Shown: positions 6,604 through 13,592 of the stretch, piece by piece | Layout of the letters: every line of letters starts with the position of its first letter | Numbering within the stretch: the first letter of the stretch is position 1 | Position numbers and translations under genes: made by a program | Assembly: GCA_964516515.1 (NCBI GenBank) | Contig: CAZEYA010000096.1 | Coordinates: 1-14,416, forward strand | Direction of reading: 5' to 3' | Source: JANNOG01 sp964516515 | Lineage (GTDB): Bacteria; Actinomycetota; Actinomycetes; Actinomycetales; JBBAYJ01 | Length of the DNA: 14,416 nt | Notes under the pieces: generated by a model | Seen by the model: only the letters and a program-made list of their open reading frames with translations | Database searches by the model: none | What the model was told of the DNA's origin: nothing

Positions 6604-7478
6604 GCGGGGAGGTGCTGCCGGCCGGGCACGGGGATCTGCTGGAGCAGGTGAAGACCGAGGTCCGCACCTCCAGGCTGCGGGCCACGCGGGCGGCGAACAC
6701 CAGCATCAGCGCCCGTGTCCTGCGTGATCACGACGTGCGACCAGCCCGGCTCACGAACGAGCTCGCCGTGCTGGGCGCCGGTGATCGCGAAGCCCTCCAT
6801 GAGATCGGCATAGACCTGGCGGCCGTGCGACAGCGCGTGGAGGCCGTCTTCGGCCCTGGAGCGCTGGACCGACCGCGACCGCGCCGAGCCGGGCTCCTGC
6901 GGCGACGTCTCACCTGGGCCGATGGGCACCTGCCGTTCTCCGGCGCCGTTAAGCACGCGCTACAGCAGTCTCTGCGACAGGCCATGGCGCTGCACCACCG
7001 CAGCATCACCCACGTTCTGCTCGGGCTGCTCGCCGACGACCAGGACCCGGCAGCCCGCATCCTGCACAAGCTCGGTGCACCCCCGGCCGCCGTCCGCAAC
7101 CAGGTCCAGACGAACTCCAACGTCAAGCGTGAAGCAGAGCCGCAGGCGGGCCCCCGATGCCCGTCCGGCTGCCGGACGTGTGCCTCGGACGCTATGCCTG
7201 GGCTCGACTGTGGCCGGATGTCCCCTGGCCGGTTCCCTGTCTGCCATGTTGCCTCGCGGGTTCGTCCCTGCTGGAGGGCTCAACCGCCGAGGACGTGGCG
7301 TTCGCCCAGCACTCGGACTGCATCCAGTAACAGCAGGGCCCCGACGATCCCGATGACCCAGCCGAGCGCGCCGGCGGTGCGGCGTGCCACCCAGTCCCGC
7401 AGGCGAGTCAGCGGCTGGTCCAGCCGACGCGGAACGGTGGTCACCATCCGAGCGCGGAACGTCGAGGCCAGCTGTTGA
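6600..7478 (+). CDS. Chimeric ORF: DUF1016 N-terminal fragment fused to partial Clp-N domain
   Basis: An open frame of 292 codons from GTG 6600, overlapping the recombinase TGA. Residues 1-34 (LPAGHGDLLEQVKTEVRTSR, then LRATRAANT) match the start of DUF1016/YhcG-type (PDDEXK) proteins, which normally continue with ELIxLYWxIG. Here, from about base 6702, the sequence becomes part of a Clp-N (ClpC N-terminal-like) protein: ARVLRDHDVRPARL, ALHEIGIDLAAVRQRVEAVF, GPGALDR, then the second repeat GHLPFSGAVKHALQQSLRQA and THVLLGLLADDQDPAARILH. Most of the first Clp repeat is missing. Homology ends around base 7110-7130; the last 110 residues look like read-through with no family resemblance. The fusion is in frame but removes the active part of DUF1016, so a functional product is doubtful. 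It is best treated as a rearrangement scar. Confidence 0.55.
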   Translation: MSGEVLPAGHGDLLEQVKTEVRTSRLRATRAANTSISARVLRDHDVRPARLTNELAVLGAGDREALHEIGIDLAAVRQRVEAVFGPGALDRPRPRRAGLLRRRLTWADGHLPFSGAVKHALQQSLRQAMALHHRSITHVLLGLLADDQDPAARILHKLGAPPAAVRNQVQTNSNVKREAEPQAGPRCPSGCRTCASDAMPGLDCGRMSPGRFPVCHVASRVRPCWRAQPPRTWRSPSTRTASSNSRAPTIPMTQPSAPAVRRATQSRRRVSGWSSRRGTVVTIRARNVEASC

Positions 7479-7504
7479 CGGTCAGCCGGTAGAGCGCGGC
7501 CCAC
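7280..7504 (-). CDS. Small hypothetical membrane protein
   Basis: A 74-residue reading from GTG 7504 with one strong hydrophobic segment near the C-terminus (GALGWVIGIVGALLLLDAV), preceded by Arg-rich sequence and followed by a short tail. That is the pattern of a single-pass protein with the positive side in the cytoplasm. Codons are mostly G/C in the third position. I do not recognise a family. In the next frame upstream, a reading from GTG 7585 (MTETSMRHAAARFLDLSGQL) stops just after the start of this one. One inserted base near 7505-7515 would join them into a protein of about 100 residues, so the annotated start may be artificial. It sits between the Clp-N remnant and the Imm5-like gene, in the region with several other frame lesions. 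Confidence 0.35.
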   Translation of the reverse strand: MGRALPADRQQLASTFRARMVTTVPRRLDQPLTRLRDWVARRTAGALGWVIGIVGALLLLDAVRVLGERHVLGG

Positions 7505-7603
7505 TTCGCGGCTCGTCGATCTGCAGTCCGAGTTGGCCGCTGAGGTCGAGGAAGCGTGCGGCGGCGTGCCGCATGCTGGTCTCCGTCACCTCAAGGCGAT
7601 CGG

Positions 7604-8142
7604 TCACCGGGGTGTCCGCAGCGAGTTGTCCAGGGTCGTCACGAGTTCGGCGACGCGGGTCTTTCCTGTCGGCGCGCGGGGGTATCGACGCAGAACGTTG
7701 ACCAGCAACGGGGTGGCGCGTTCGTGGGCCTGCTCGATCAGCGTTCCTGCGACGTCACGGTCGTCGCCTGCCCCGAGCTCGGCTGCGCGAGTTGCACTGG
7801 CGGCGGCCCGCAGGATGTGGCCGACCTGCGAGGCTTTGGCCAGCGGATGGAGTAGGCGGCAGCCGCCGCGTCTCCAGCGGCGCGTGCCGCATGCTGCGCG
7901 GCTTCATCAGACACGTCCCGCGCAGCTCGGTGCGCGGCCACCGCCGTGACGCGCTGCAACCTTGTTCGACGAGCTCCGTGGGCGAAGACATGGGCCGCTT
8001 CGATGGCCTCGCGAGGTCGAGGGTCGTCGAGGTCGACCTCCTCGAACAGGTGAAGGACCACCTCAGCGCTCTCCGCTGCGTAGCGGGCAACCACGCGCAC
8101 TTCGTCCATCGTGAGCTCGAAGTCGGCTCGTGAGATGGCCAT
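7604..8142 (-). pseudogene. Imm5-like putative immunity protein with one frameshift
   Basis: From ATG 8142 the reading gives MDEVRVVARYAAESAEVVLH, PREAIEAAHVFAHGARRTR and VAAHRAARDVSDEAAQHAAR ending in GDAAAAAY. One missing base at about 7851-7852 (a C after TAC in coding sense) then shifts the frame. The correct continuation LHPLAKASQVGHILRAAASA, LIEQAHERATPLLVNVLRRY, TRVAELVTTLDNSLRTPR runs to TGA at 7604-7606. Both halves match the actinobacterial putative immunity protein (Imm5-like) family, and the repaired length of 179 residues is normal. ATG 8109 (residue 12) may be the true start, since the family typically begins at MDExR. With a single indel and everything else intact, sequencing error is as likely as real inactivation. 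No partner toxin is seen in the window, and these genes often stand alone. The intact protein would be cytoplasmic and helical. Confidence 0.65.
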
Positions 8143-8223
8143 GCCCCCATGATGGAAACCGCCGCCGACTCGTAAGCCGAGGGTCTGCTCGACGGTAGTG
8201 AAGGTCGGAGGGCACGAACCTCA

Positions 8224-9432
8224 TTAGCGTCCGGCTAGGAAGGCAACCAGGTCATCGGCGAGAAGCGCAGGCTCCTCGAGGGCGGCGAAGTGCCCGCCGC
8301 GGGGCATCACGGTGAACCGTTCGACGGCGAAGTGCCGGTCGGCCAAAGCCCGCGGGGCCATGCCAAGATCCGCGGGGAACAGGGCGAACGCCGTCGGGGT
8401 CTCGATGCGGTTCGGACCCCAGCTCTCGACGTCGTCGGCGTCTTCGTCCTGCGCGCCTTCACTGCCCCAGGACGAGTCGTGCCCTGACGTGGTCTCCTCC
8501 TGCGACCCCTCCCAGGACGACGTGTCCTCCCACGAGGAGGTGTCCCAGGCGCTGGTCGGCTCGGAGTACAGGCGCATCGAGGACCGGACGCTGCCGGTCA
8601 ACCACATCAGCGAGACACTGGCCAGCAAGTCGTCGTCGGCGATCTGAGAATCGCTCCACTGGTCATAGAGGTGGGCCGTCCACGCCAGCAGGCCCACCGG
8701 TGAGTCAGACAGGGCCAGGGCGGTCACGTCGGGCTGGGCGCAGTTGGCCGGGAGATACATCTGCCCCTCGGCGAAGGTCTTGATGCTGCGCAGGTAGGCC
8801 ACCTCCTCCTGCGAGGCGGAGGCCTCGTCGATCGTGTAGGCAAGGTCGAACGGCACGTCGGTCAGGTGCAGCGCGGCCACGGCCTGGGGGTGCAGCCCAG
8901 CGAGGCAGGAGGCGATGGCGCTGCCCCAGTCCCCGCCGTGCACGGCGTACCGCCGATAGCCCAGCCCGGTCATCAGCGTGTGGAAGTCCTGCGCCACCAG
9001 CTCGCGGGAGATCTCGCCCTGCGGCTCCTGGCTGAGGCCGAAGCCGGGGATCGCCGGTGCGACGACGTCGTGCCCGGCGGCGGTCAGCAGCGGCACCAGG
9101 TCCAAGAACCGCAGTGGTGAGTCCGGCCAGCCGTGGATCAGCAGCACCGGCACCCGCTCGCCACCGCGGGCGTGCAGGGCGTGCAACCGGCGGCCGTCGC
9201 CGGTGATCGTGCACAGCTGTCCGAGCGCCTCCAGACGGGTCTCGACGTGGCGCCAGTCAAAGCGGTGACGCCAGTGCTGCACGAGTGGGCGCAGTCGCTG
9301 GACGTCGAAGCCGGGGACCGCGGCGCCGGCGGCCTGCTGCGGCCAGCGCACCTGGTCCAACCGCCGGTGCAGGTCATCGATCGATTCCTGAGCGATCGCG
9401 GGGGCGCTGGTCGGGGCGAGGACGGTGGTCAT
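8224..9432 (-). CDS. Epoxide hydrolase family protein with acidic repeat insert
   Basis: A 402-residue alpha/beta hydrolase. Residues 8-115 form the EHN N-terminal domain (IDDLHRRLDQVRWP, VQHWRHRFDWRHVETRLEAL) and the start of the fold, with oxyanion motif HGWPDS at 100-105. The nucleophile is Asp168 in HGGDWGS, the classic epoxide-hydrolase signature. The catalytic His is His381 (MPRGGHFAALEEP). The enzyme would open epoxides to diols by an aspartyl ester intermediate. Start ATG 9432 has AAAGGA 6 bases upstream. Odd feature: about 48 residues (292-340) between RLYSEP and RIETPTAFALFP are Ser/Trp/Glu/Asp-rich with tandem DTSSWE units; relatives usually have a short loop here. The AraC-type gene lies 97 bases upstream on the same strand and the Imm5-like gene 81 bases downstream. 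The stop is TAA followed directly by TGA. Confidence 0.88.
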   Translation of the reverse strand: MTTVLAPTSAPAIAQESIDDLHRRLDQVRWPQQAAGAAVPGFDVQRLRPLVQHWRHRFDWRHVETRLEALGQLCTITGDGRRLHALHARGGERVPVLLIHGWPDSPLRFLDLVPLLTAAGHDVVAPAIPGFGLSQEPQGEISRELVAQDFHTLMTGLGYRRYAVHGGDWGSAIASCLAGLHPQAVAALHLTDVPFDLAYTIDEASASQEEVAYLRSIKTFAEGQMYLPANCAQPDVTALALSDSPVGLLAWTAHLYDQWSDSQIADDDLLASVSLMWLTGSVRSSMRLYSEPTSAWDTSSWEDTSSWEGSQEETTSGHDSSWGSEGAQDEDADDVESWGPNRIETPTAFALFPADLGMAPRALADRHFAVERFTVMPRGGHFAALEEPALLADDLVAFLAGR

Positions 9433-9529
9433 GGGATGTCCTTTGGTCGAGGTCCCCCGAGCCTGTCGTCCCGGGCGCCCCACGGATTGAAGGAAACGGC
9501 CACAGCCAGCCCAGGCCGGTCAGGACCGG

Positions 9530-10219
9530 TCAGGGTCGGGAATCGAACGGTGAGGGGCCGGCGGACAGGATCCGTGCCGGGCTCGAGCCGGCCAGGGCGG
9601 TGAACGCGCGGGTCATGTGCGCCTGGTCGGCGAAGCCGGCTTCGACCGCGGCGGCGGCCAGGCTGCGTCCGTCCTGGAGCAGCGCGTACGCCGTACGGGC
9701 GCGTTGCAGCTGCTCGAGCTGCTTCGGGCTCATCCCGCTGGCCTGGACGGTGTGGCGGTGCAGGCTGCGGCGGGAGTAGGCCACCGTCTGTCCGGCCAGC
9801 ACGGCGGCCATGTTCTCATCTGCGGCCAGGATGCCCTGGCGCAGGAGCGTGGCGACGAGGCCCTCGAGCGTGTCCACCTCCGGTACGGCCAGGCGCACCC
9901 CGGCCAGCTCGAACCATCGTCCGTTCGTCTCCAGGGGGAGCATCTGCCCCAGCAACTGCTGCTTGCTCGACTGACGGACGAAGACGTGCGCCGCCAGCTC
10001 CACCCCCCAGCTTCGTTCGCCGGCCCGCAGGTGCAGCTCGCGCGGCGCCAGGCTCGGTCCGATCAACGTCGCGGACGGCCGACCGTCGGCGAGCACCCCG
10101 AAGGCCAGCCCCCAGAACTCGTTGGCCACATCGACGTAGTCGGCGTCTTCGTCGACCTCGGCCCACCACAGCAGGCCGATGTGCGGCGACGCGGACTCCC
10201 GATAGCCGTACTCGCCCAC
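9530..10219 (-). CDS. AraC-type transcriptional regulator
   Basis: From GTG 10219 this is 229 residues. The first 140 (YRESASPHIGLLWWAEVDED, LIGPSLAPRELHLRAGER, WGVELAAHVFVR) resemble the N-terminal domain of one-component AraC regulators of about 230-280 residues. Residues 150-222 are the double-HTH DNA-binding domain: SRRSLHRHTVQASGMSPKQL, then GRSLAAAAVEAGFADQAHMT and RAFTALAGSSPARIL. The start is uncertain: no good Shine-Dalgarno is visible, and the frame stays open upstream to 10588, but sequence before 10219 has no family resemblance. GTG 10279 and TTG 10261 are alternatives. The gene precedes the epoxide hydrolase on the same strand, so it may regulate it. A pair of direct repeats 120-150 bases upstream is a possible binding site. 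Confidence 0.82.
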   Translation of the reverse strand: MGEYGYRESASPHIGLLWWAEVDEDADYVDVANEFWGLAFGVLADGRPSATLIGPSLAPRELHLRAGERSWGVELAAHVFVRQSSKQQLLGQMLPLETNGRWFELAGVRLAVPEVDTLEGLVATLLRQGILAADENMAAVLAGQTVAYSRRSLHRHTVQASGMSPKQLEQLQRARTAYALLQDGRSLAAAAVEAGFADQAHMTRAFTALAGSSPARILSAGPSPFDSRP

Positions 10220-10529
10220 CGGACCATGGTGGCAGGACCGGCCGATCCCCTGCTCGACCAATACCCCGCCCTGGCCCACGGACTCCGCAGAACATCCCCC
10301 CTGATGACGCAGGACGGGTTTGTTGCGCGGCGCAGCGCTGTGCCGGTAGCTGGCTATGCCGGTAGCCGATCGGCATCCGGGACGATGTTCCTTGCTCGGC
10401 CGGTCTCGCTGGCGAGGACGGCCGTGCTGCGCAAGGAGTTCCGAACGGGACGCAGGATCGATCCCTCCAAACCACGCAGGAAGTGCACAGTGCGTTGCTA
10501 CGCAAGCGGCCGTGGGGCACAGTGAAACC
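10220..10529. other. Divergent intergenic region with direct repeats
   Basis: No gene is supported here. It separates the minus-strand AraC-type gene from the plus-strand VOC gene. TGCCGGTAGC occurs twice in direct orientation at 10341-10350 and 10357-10366, start-to-start 16 bases; the second copy is followed by GATCGGCA, making a TGCCG/CGGCA dyad. AraC-family proteins often bind direct repeats, so these are candidate operators for either flanking gene. No convincing -35/-10 pair was found. Confidence 0.45.
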
Positions 10530-11120
10530 GTGCCTGGCGAACGTACGCATCCCATCTTGCCGTGCGCAGATCTCGACCAGGCGCTCAACTTCTACAACGC
10601 TCTCGGTTTCGCGGTCACCTATCAGCAGCGACGCCCCAACCCGTACGCCGTCGTGGAGTTGGACGACATGGTCATCCACCTCTCGGGGCTCGACGGTTTC
10701 GACGCGGCGACATCGTACGCAAGCGTGATTATCACCGTCCCCCAGCTCGAACAACTTCATGAGTCCTTCAAGGAGGGCCTGCGCAGCAGCTACGGCAAGG
10801 TTCCGATCAAGGGCATCCCTCGGCTTCTTCAGCCGCGACGTAAGGCGGGAACCCCGACGGGCTTCAGTGTCGTCGACGTTGGCGGGAACTGGCTCCGCTT
10901 CTTTTCGACCGGCGCTCCTGGAGACGAGATCCCTCGAACCGGACTAGGACGTGTCATCGACGTCGCCGCGCGCCAGGGCGACGCCCGTGGCGACGAAGCC
11001 CGTGCGACAGCTGTTCTGGACGCTGGGCTTCTGCGTTATCCGCACGCACCCGCTGCCGAACGAGACGAGGCACTCGCCTACCGCGCAGAGCTCGAAGAAC
11101 GCGCAGCTCCGTCCCCCTAG
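10530..11120 (+). CDS. VOC family protein (bleomycin-resistance-like)
   Basis: A 196-residue protein from GTG 10530 (PGERTHPILPCADLDQALNF). Residues 5-130 are one vicinal-oxygen-chelate domain: YNALGFAVTYQQRRPNPYAV, ELDDMVIHLSGLDGFD, VIITVPQLEQLHESFKEG, KAGTPTGFSVVDVGGNWLRF. It resembles proteins annotated as bleomycin-resistance or glyoxalase-like that carry a helical C-terminal extension (GLGRVIDVAARQGDARGDEA, RATAVLDAGLLRY). As I recall the family, that extension usually continues further; here it ends soon after YRAELEERAAPSP, so the last helices may be missing. No metal-binding triad can be assigned with confidence, so ligand sequestration or an unknown role is as likely as catalysis. 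GTG 10512 is an alternative start. A hairpin follows the stop. Confidence 0.78.
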   Translation: MPGERTHPILPCADLDQALNFYNALGFAVTYQQRRPNPYAVVELDDMVIHLSGLDGFDAATSYASVIITVPQLEQLHESFKEGLRSSYGKVPIKGIPRLLQPRRKAGTPTGFSVVDVGGNWLRFFSTGAPGDEIPRTGLGRVIDVAARQGDARGDEARATAVLDAGLLRYPHAPAAERDEALAYRAELEERAAPSP

Positions 11121-11127
11121 GACTTGT

Positions 11128-11149
11128 CCGCAGATGGGATTTTCTGCGG
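11128..11149 (+). terminator. Hairpin after the VOC gene
   Basis: CCGCAGA and TCTGCGG make a perfect 7-base stem with an 8-base loop, starting 8 bases past the VOC stop codon. No T-run follows, as is common for terminators in this group. Confidence 0.5.
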
Positions 11150-11300
11150 CGCGGCGGCGGTGGCTGAGGCGAGCACGCTCGTGACCGGTCAGGGATCGTC
11201 GCACGCACCACGATGATGATCGTTGGGACTGTTGCCGGCGTGACTCGCGTAGTGCGCGACATCCCGTAGCGTGCATCGCTCCAGAGAGTTGAGATTGGCA

Positions 11301-11339
11301 CCCAGGGTTACTGGATGGCATGGCTCCCGTAACCCTGGG
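11301..11339. repeat. Perfect 11-base inverted repeat
   Basis: CCCAGGGTTAC (11301-11311) and GTAACCCTGGG (11329-11339) are exact reverse complements separated by 17 bases. It lies between convergent genes, 129 bases past the SRPBCC stop in that gene's direction. It may be a bidirectional terminator, a protein-binding site or a remnant of a mobile-element end. There is no flanking T-run. Confidence 0.7.
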
Positions 11340-11467
11340 GCTGCCAGCCGGGGGCCGCTTCCCGTGGTCGTCATTCGCTTCCAGGGGTTGTCCGCCCAGG
11401 TGGGCGGCACGCTCAGTCGTCCTTACCGACAGCGCGGGCGTCTCATCGAGCGTCCGTGGCAGGGATG

Positions 11468-12112
11468 TCAGCTCGGGCCCGGTACGTAGAACTTGGTGGT
11501 GGCCTCGACCGCGGACGCCACCTGATCCGGATCGCCGCCCGCGGCCAGGTGAGCTTCGCCCCATGCCACGGCGCTGCGCCGAGCGAACTCGCGCCCCTCA
11601 GGCAGGTTCCGGAACTCCTTGTGGTCGAGGGTCTCGCCGTCGGCCAGGAACCGGGCCAGGGTAAAGAGATGCAGGTCCCAGCCCACGCCGCCGGCACCGG
11701 GGCCGTAGGTCGGGAACATGGGCTCCCCAACGGCCGCTGCATGGACCAGCTCGAATTCGGTGCTGCCGGTCGGGGTCGGGGCCAGACGCACCTCGACCTC
11801 GCTCGTACCCGGCCATGCGTCGGCGTCCGGTCCGAAGAGCCAGGACACCCGCAGCCGCCGCGGCGGGTCGCACCGGAGGATCTCGCCGTGCTCACCGCCG
11901 TCCAGCTCGAACGACCCGCCGAGCCGCAGGTCCCCGGTGACCGAATGCAACCAGCGGCCCAGCCGCTCGGGGTCGGTGATGGCGTTCCACACGTCGTCGA
12001 CCGGCGCTTCGTAGCGACGCCGCAACTCCATCGTGTACGCGTCTCCGGCGGGCAGAGTCGCTGCGCCCATCGTCCGGCGCGCAGCGGCCAGTTCGTCCAG
12101 CACGTCCTTCAT
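11468..12112 (-). CDS. SRPBCC (AHSA1-like) family protein
   Basis: A 214-residue protein. Residues 25-165 show the START/AHSA1-like fold pattern: YTMELRRRYEAPVDDVWNAI, TDPERLGRWLHSVTGDLRLG, GGSFELDGGEHGEILRCDPP, RRLRVSWLF, then VGWDLHLFTLARFLADGET. The residues after 165 extend beyond the usual domain (NLPEGREFARRSAVAWGEAH). Such proteins form a hydrophobic cavity; many are uncharacterised small-molecule binders. ATG 12112 has AAGGGA 8 bases upstream and overlaps the preceding small ORF's TGA (ATGA). It is the last gene of the tetR operon. The ligand is unknown. Confidence 0.87.
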   Translation of the reverse strand: MKDVLDELAAARRTMGAATLPAGDAYTMELRRRYEAPVDDVWNAITDPERLGRWLHSVTGDLRLGGSFELDGGEHGEILRCDPPRRLRVSWLFGPDADAWPGTSEVEVRLAPTPTGSTEFELVHAAAVGEPMFPTYGPGAGGVGWDLHLFTLARFLADGETLDHKEFRNLPEGREFARRSAVAWGEAHLAAGGDPDQVASAVEATTKFYVPGPS

Positions 12113-12306
12113 GTCGTGTTCCCTTCGCTAGATGGATCGGCCTTGTCCGCATCGATGCCGGACTCGGCCGGTGGGCTGGGCTCCCCGCCAGCCGGGGTCC
12201 GAGCTGCACGCCTGCCTCGGGCCAGCTCGGTTTCCAGAGCGTCGAGGCGTTGTTCCCAGAGCCGGCGCGTCGCCAGATCGCTCGGAGGCCGCGCCGTGAT
12301 CGACAT
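12109..12306 (-). CDS. Small hypothetical protein between RibD-C-like and SRPBCC genes
   Basis: A 65-residue reading from ATG 12306 (MSITARPPSDLATRRLWEQR, then LDALETELARGRRA). The first half is probably an amphipathic helix or short coiled coil; the second half is Pro/Asp/Ser-rich and disordered. I do not recognise a family. It begins 8 bases after the RibD-C-like stop and ends in an ATGA overlap with the SRPBCC gene, which favours translation as part of the operon. It has no clear Shine-Dalgarno. The alternative is that it is only a spacer that happens to stay open. Confidence 0.5.
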   Translation of the reverse strand: MSITARPPSDLATRRLWEQRLDALETELARGRRAARTPAGGEPSPPAESGIDADKADPSSEGNTT

Positions 12307-12314
12307 GTGGTTGC

Positions 12315-12884
12315 TCAGGTGGGGGTGACGCGGTAGCGGGTGCTGGTCATGCCGGTCTCGGTCGTGGAGGTGCCCAGGTGTACCAGCCGCACGGGGTGGG
12401 GCAGGGTGTGGAACAGGGGCAGGCCGGCGCCGAGGATGACGGGGGCGCGACTGATGATCAGCTCTTGGATCAGGTTGGCGGCCAGGAACGCGGTGACCAC
12501 CTGTCCGCCGTCGAGGTAGACCTTCCCGGCCTGCTCGTCCTCGAGCAGGGCGAGTGCCTGCTCGATGGAGGTCACCACGGTGATCCGCGCGTCGGCGTCG
12601 GGGTCCAGCGTGGTGCTGAGCACGACGGTGCGGAAACGGTCGTAGGGCCACGGGTCGAAGGTGGCCACCTTGTCGTAGGTGCCGCGTCCCATGACCAGGT
12701 GGGTGACATCGGCGGTGAAGTCCTCGTATCCCGGCGGGGCGTCGTGCCCGTGGCTGGCGGGTACGTGGCCGGTCTCGGTGGGTGGGTCGGTCAGCCAGGC
12801 AAGGTCCCCGTCTGGCAGGGCGATGTAGCCATCGACGCTGGTGGCGATGAAGACGTGACCGGACCAGGTGTGGCGGGTGCTCAT
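12315..12884 (-). CDS. Dihydrofolate reductase-like (RibD C-terminal domain) protein
   Basis: A 189-residue single-domain protein of the RibD-C/dihydrofolate-reductase superfamily. The opening VFIATSVDGYIALPDGDLAW is the N-terminal nucleotide-binding strand and loop. VMGRGTYDKV at the middle and VYLDGGQVVTAFLAANLIQE near residue 130-150 are the usual NADPH-site motifs. ATG 12884 has GGAGG 7 bases upstream and overlaps the TetR stop (ATGA). Members of this group are NADPH-dependent reductases of unknown substrate and are often found beside regulators in actinobacterial accessory operons. It is not the housekeeping folA. Likely repressed by the co-transcribed TetR. Confidence 0.87.
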   Translation of the reverse strand: MSTRHTWSGHVFIATSVDGYIALPDGDLAWLTDPPTETGHVPASHGHDAPPGYEDFTADVTHLVMGRGTYDKVATFDPWPYDRFRTVVLSTTLDPDADARITVVTSIEQALALLEDEQAGKVYLDGGQVVTAFLAANLIQELIISRAPVILGAGLPLFHTLPHPVRLVHLGTSTTETGMTSTRYRVTPT

Positions 12885-13441
12885 GCGAGGGCCTCCAACA
12901 AGGCGGTGAGGGTGCGACCGGGGTCGGCCACGGTGGGGTCGGGATGGACTGCTGTACGTAGCAGGGCACCGTGGGCGGCGTCGAGCAGCAAGTGGGCGAT
13001 CTCCTCGGCCGGGATGCGGGAGGACAGGTGGCCGTGGTCCTGGCAGCGCTGGACCAGGTCGCTGAGGTAGGTGGTGTGCTTGGTCCATCCCTGGTGCAGC
13101 AAGGCGCGCAGCTCGTCGTCGCGCAGGTCCTCGACCAGCATGTCCACGCGGGCCAGCAGCTGGGCAGAAGTCTCCTCACCGCTTGAGAGCGAGGCGGCCC
13201 ACGCCAGCAGCTCGCCGTGGGCGTCGGGGGTGCTCGCGGTGGTGGGGATGGCCTGGATCCAGCGCCGGCTCAGGGCGAGCAGCAGGCCGTGACGCGAGCC
13301 GAAGCGCTTGATCAGCGTCGCAGGATGCAGCCCCGCGGCCACCGCCGCCCCAACCAGGGTCCAGGTGGTGCCGCTCTGGCCGAGGGCGGCGCCGACACGG
13401 TCGAGGATCTGCTCGTCGGTCAGTGTGCGGGGGCGTACCAC
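12881..13441 (-). CDS. TetR-family transcriptional regulator
   Basis: A 186-residue protein of typical TetR length. Residues 8-55 are the TetR HTH (LTDEQILDRVGAALGQSG, VGAAVAAGLHPATLIKRFGS, RHGLLLALSRRW). The remaining helices (ARVDMLVEDLRDDELRALLH, PAEEIAHLLLDAAHGALLRT) form the ligand and dimer domain. The start is GTG 13441 (MVRPRTLTDEQ). It is the first gene of the operon running to 11468. A near-perfect palindrome lies immediately upstream of the start codon, so autoregulation is likely. The inducer is unknown. Confidence 0.9.
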   Translation of the reverse strand: MVRPRTLTDEQILDRVGAALGQSGTTWTLVGAAVAAGLHPATLIKRFGSRHGLLLALSRRWIQAIPTTASTPDAHGELLAWAASLSSGEETSAQLLARVDMLVEDLRDDELRALLHQGWTKHTTYLSDLVQRCQDHGHLSSRIPAEEIAHLLLDAAHGALLRTAVHPDPTVADPGRTLTALLEALA

Positions 13442-13443
13442 CG

Positions 13444-13458
13444 CGTGAGTAAATCACG
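13444..13458. promoter_or_regulatory. Candidate TetR operator
   Basis: CGTGAGTAAATCACG is a 15-base dyad with one mismatched pair, beginning 3 bases upstream of the tetR GTG. Its size and position fit a TetR-family autoregulatory site. The divergent VOC gene starts at 13593, so the same site could affect it only if its promoter reaches this far. Confidence 0.6.
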
Positions 13459-13592
13459 ATTGCGGAACAGGTCGTCGCCGCGCGGCGCCTGTCGCACCTC
13501 CATCCTGCACCGGGCAGGTGTTCGGAGGGCCTGCCCCAGCCGCTCTGGAAACGAGGTGGACGACATGCTGGCGGCTGGACAGGGTGGTCGCC

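Larger units (their letters stand above)
11121..11467. other. Convergent intergenic region with two inverted repeats
   Basis: There is no supported gene between the convergent VOC and SRPBCC genes. Short readings on both strands here have no family resemblance. The region contains a 7-base hairpin at 11128-11149 and a perfect 11-base inverted repeat at 11301-11339. Confidence 0.6.

Noticed and set aside
9617..10525. Plus-strand open frame opposite the AraC-type gene
   Set aside because: Shadow frame; the opposite strand carries a clear AraC double-HTH.
10944..11564. Minus-strand readings between the VOC and SRPBCC genes
   Set aside because: Cys/Arg/Ser-rich translations overlapping the VOC gene, with no recognisable motif.
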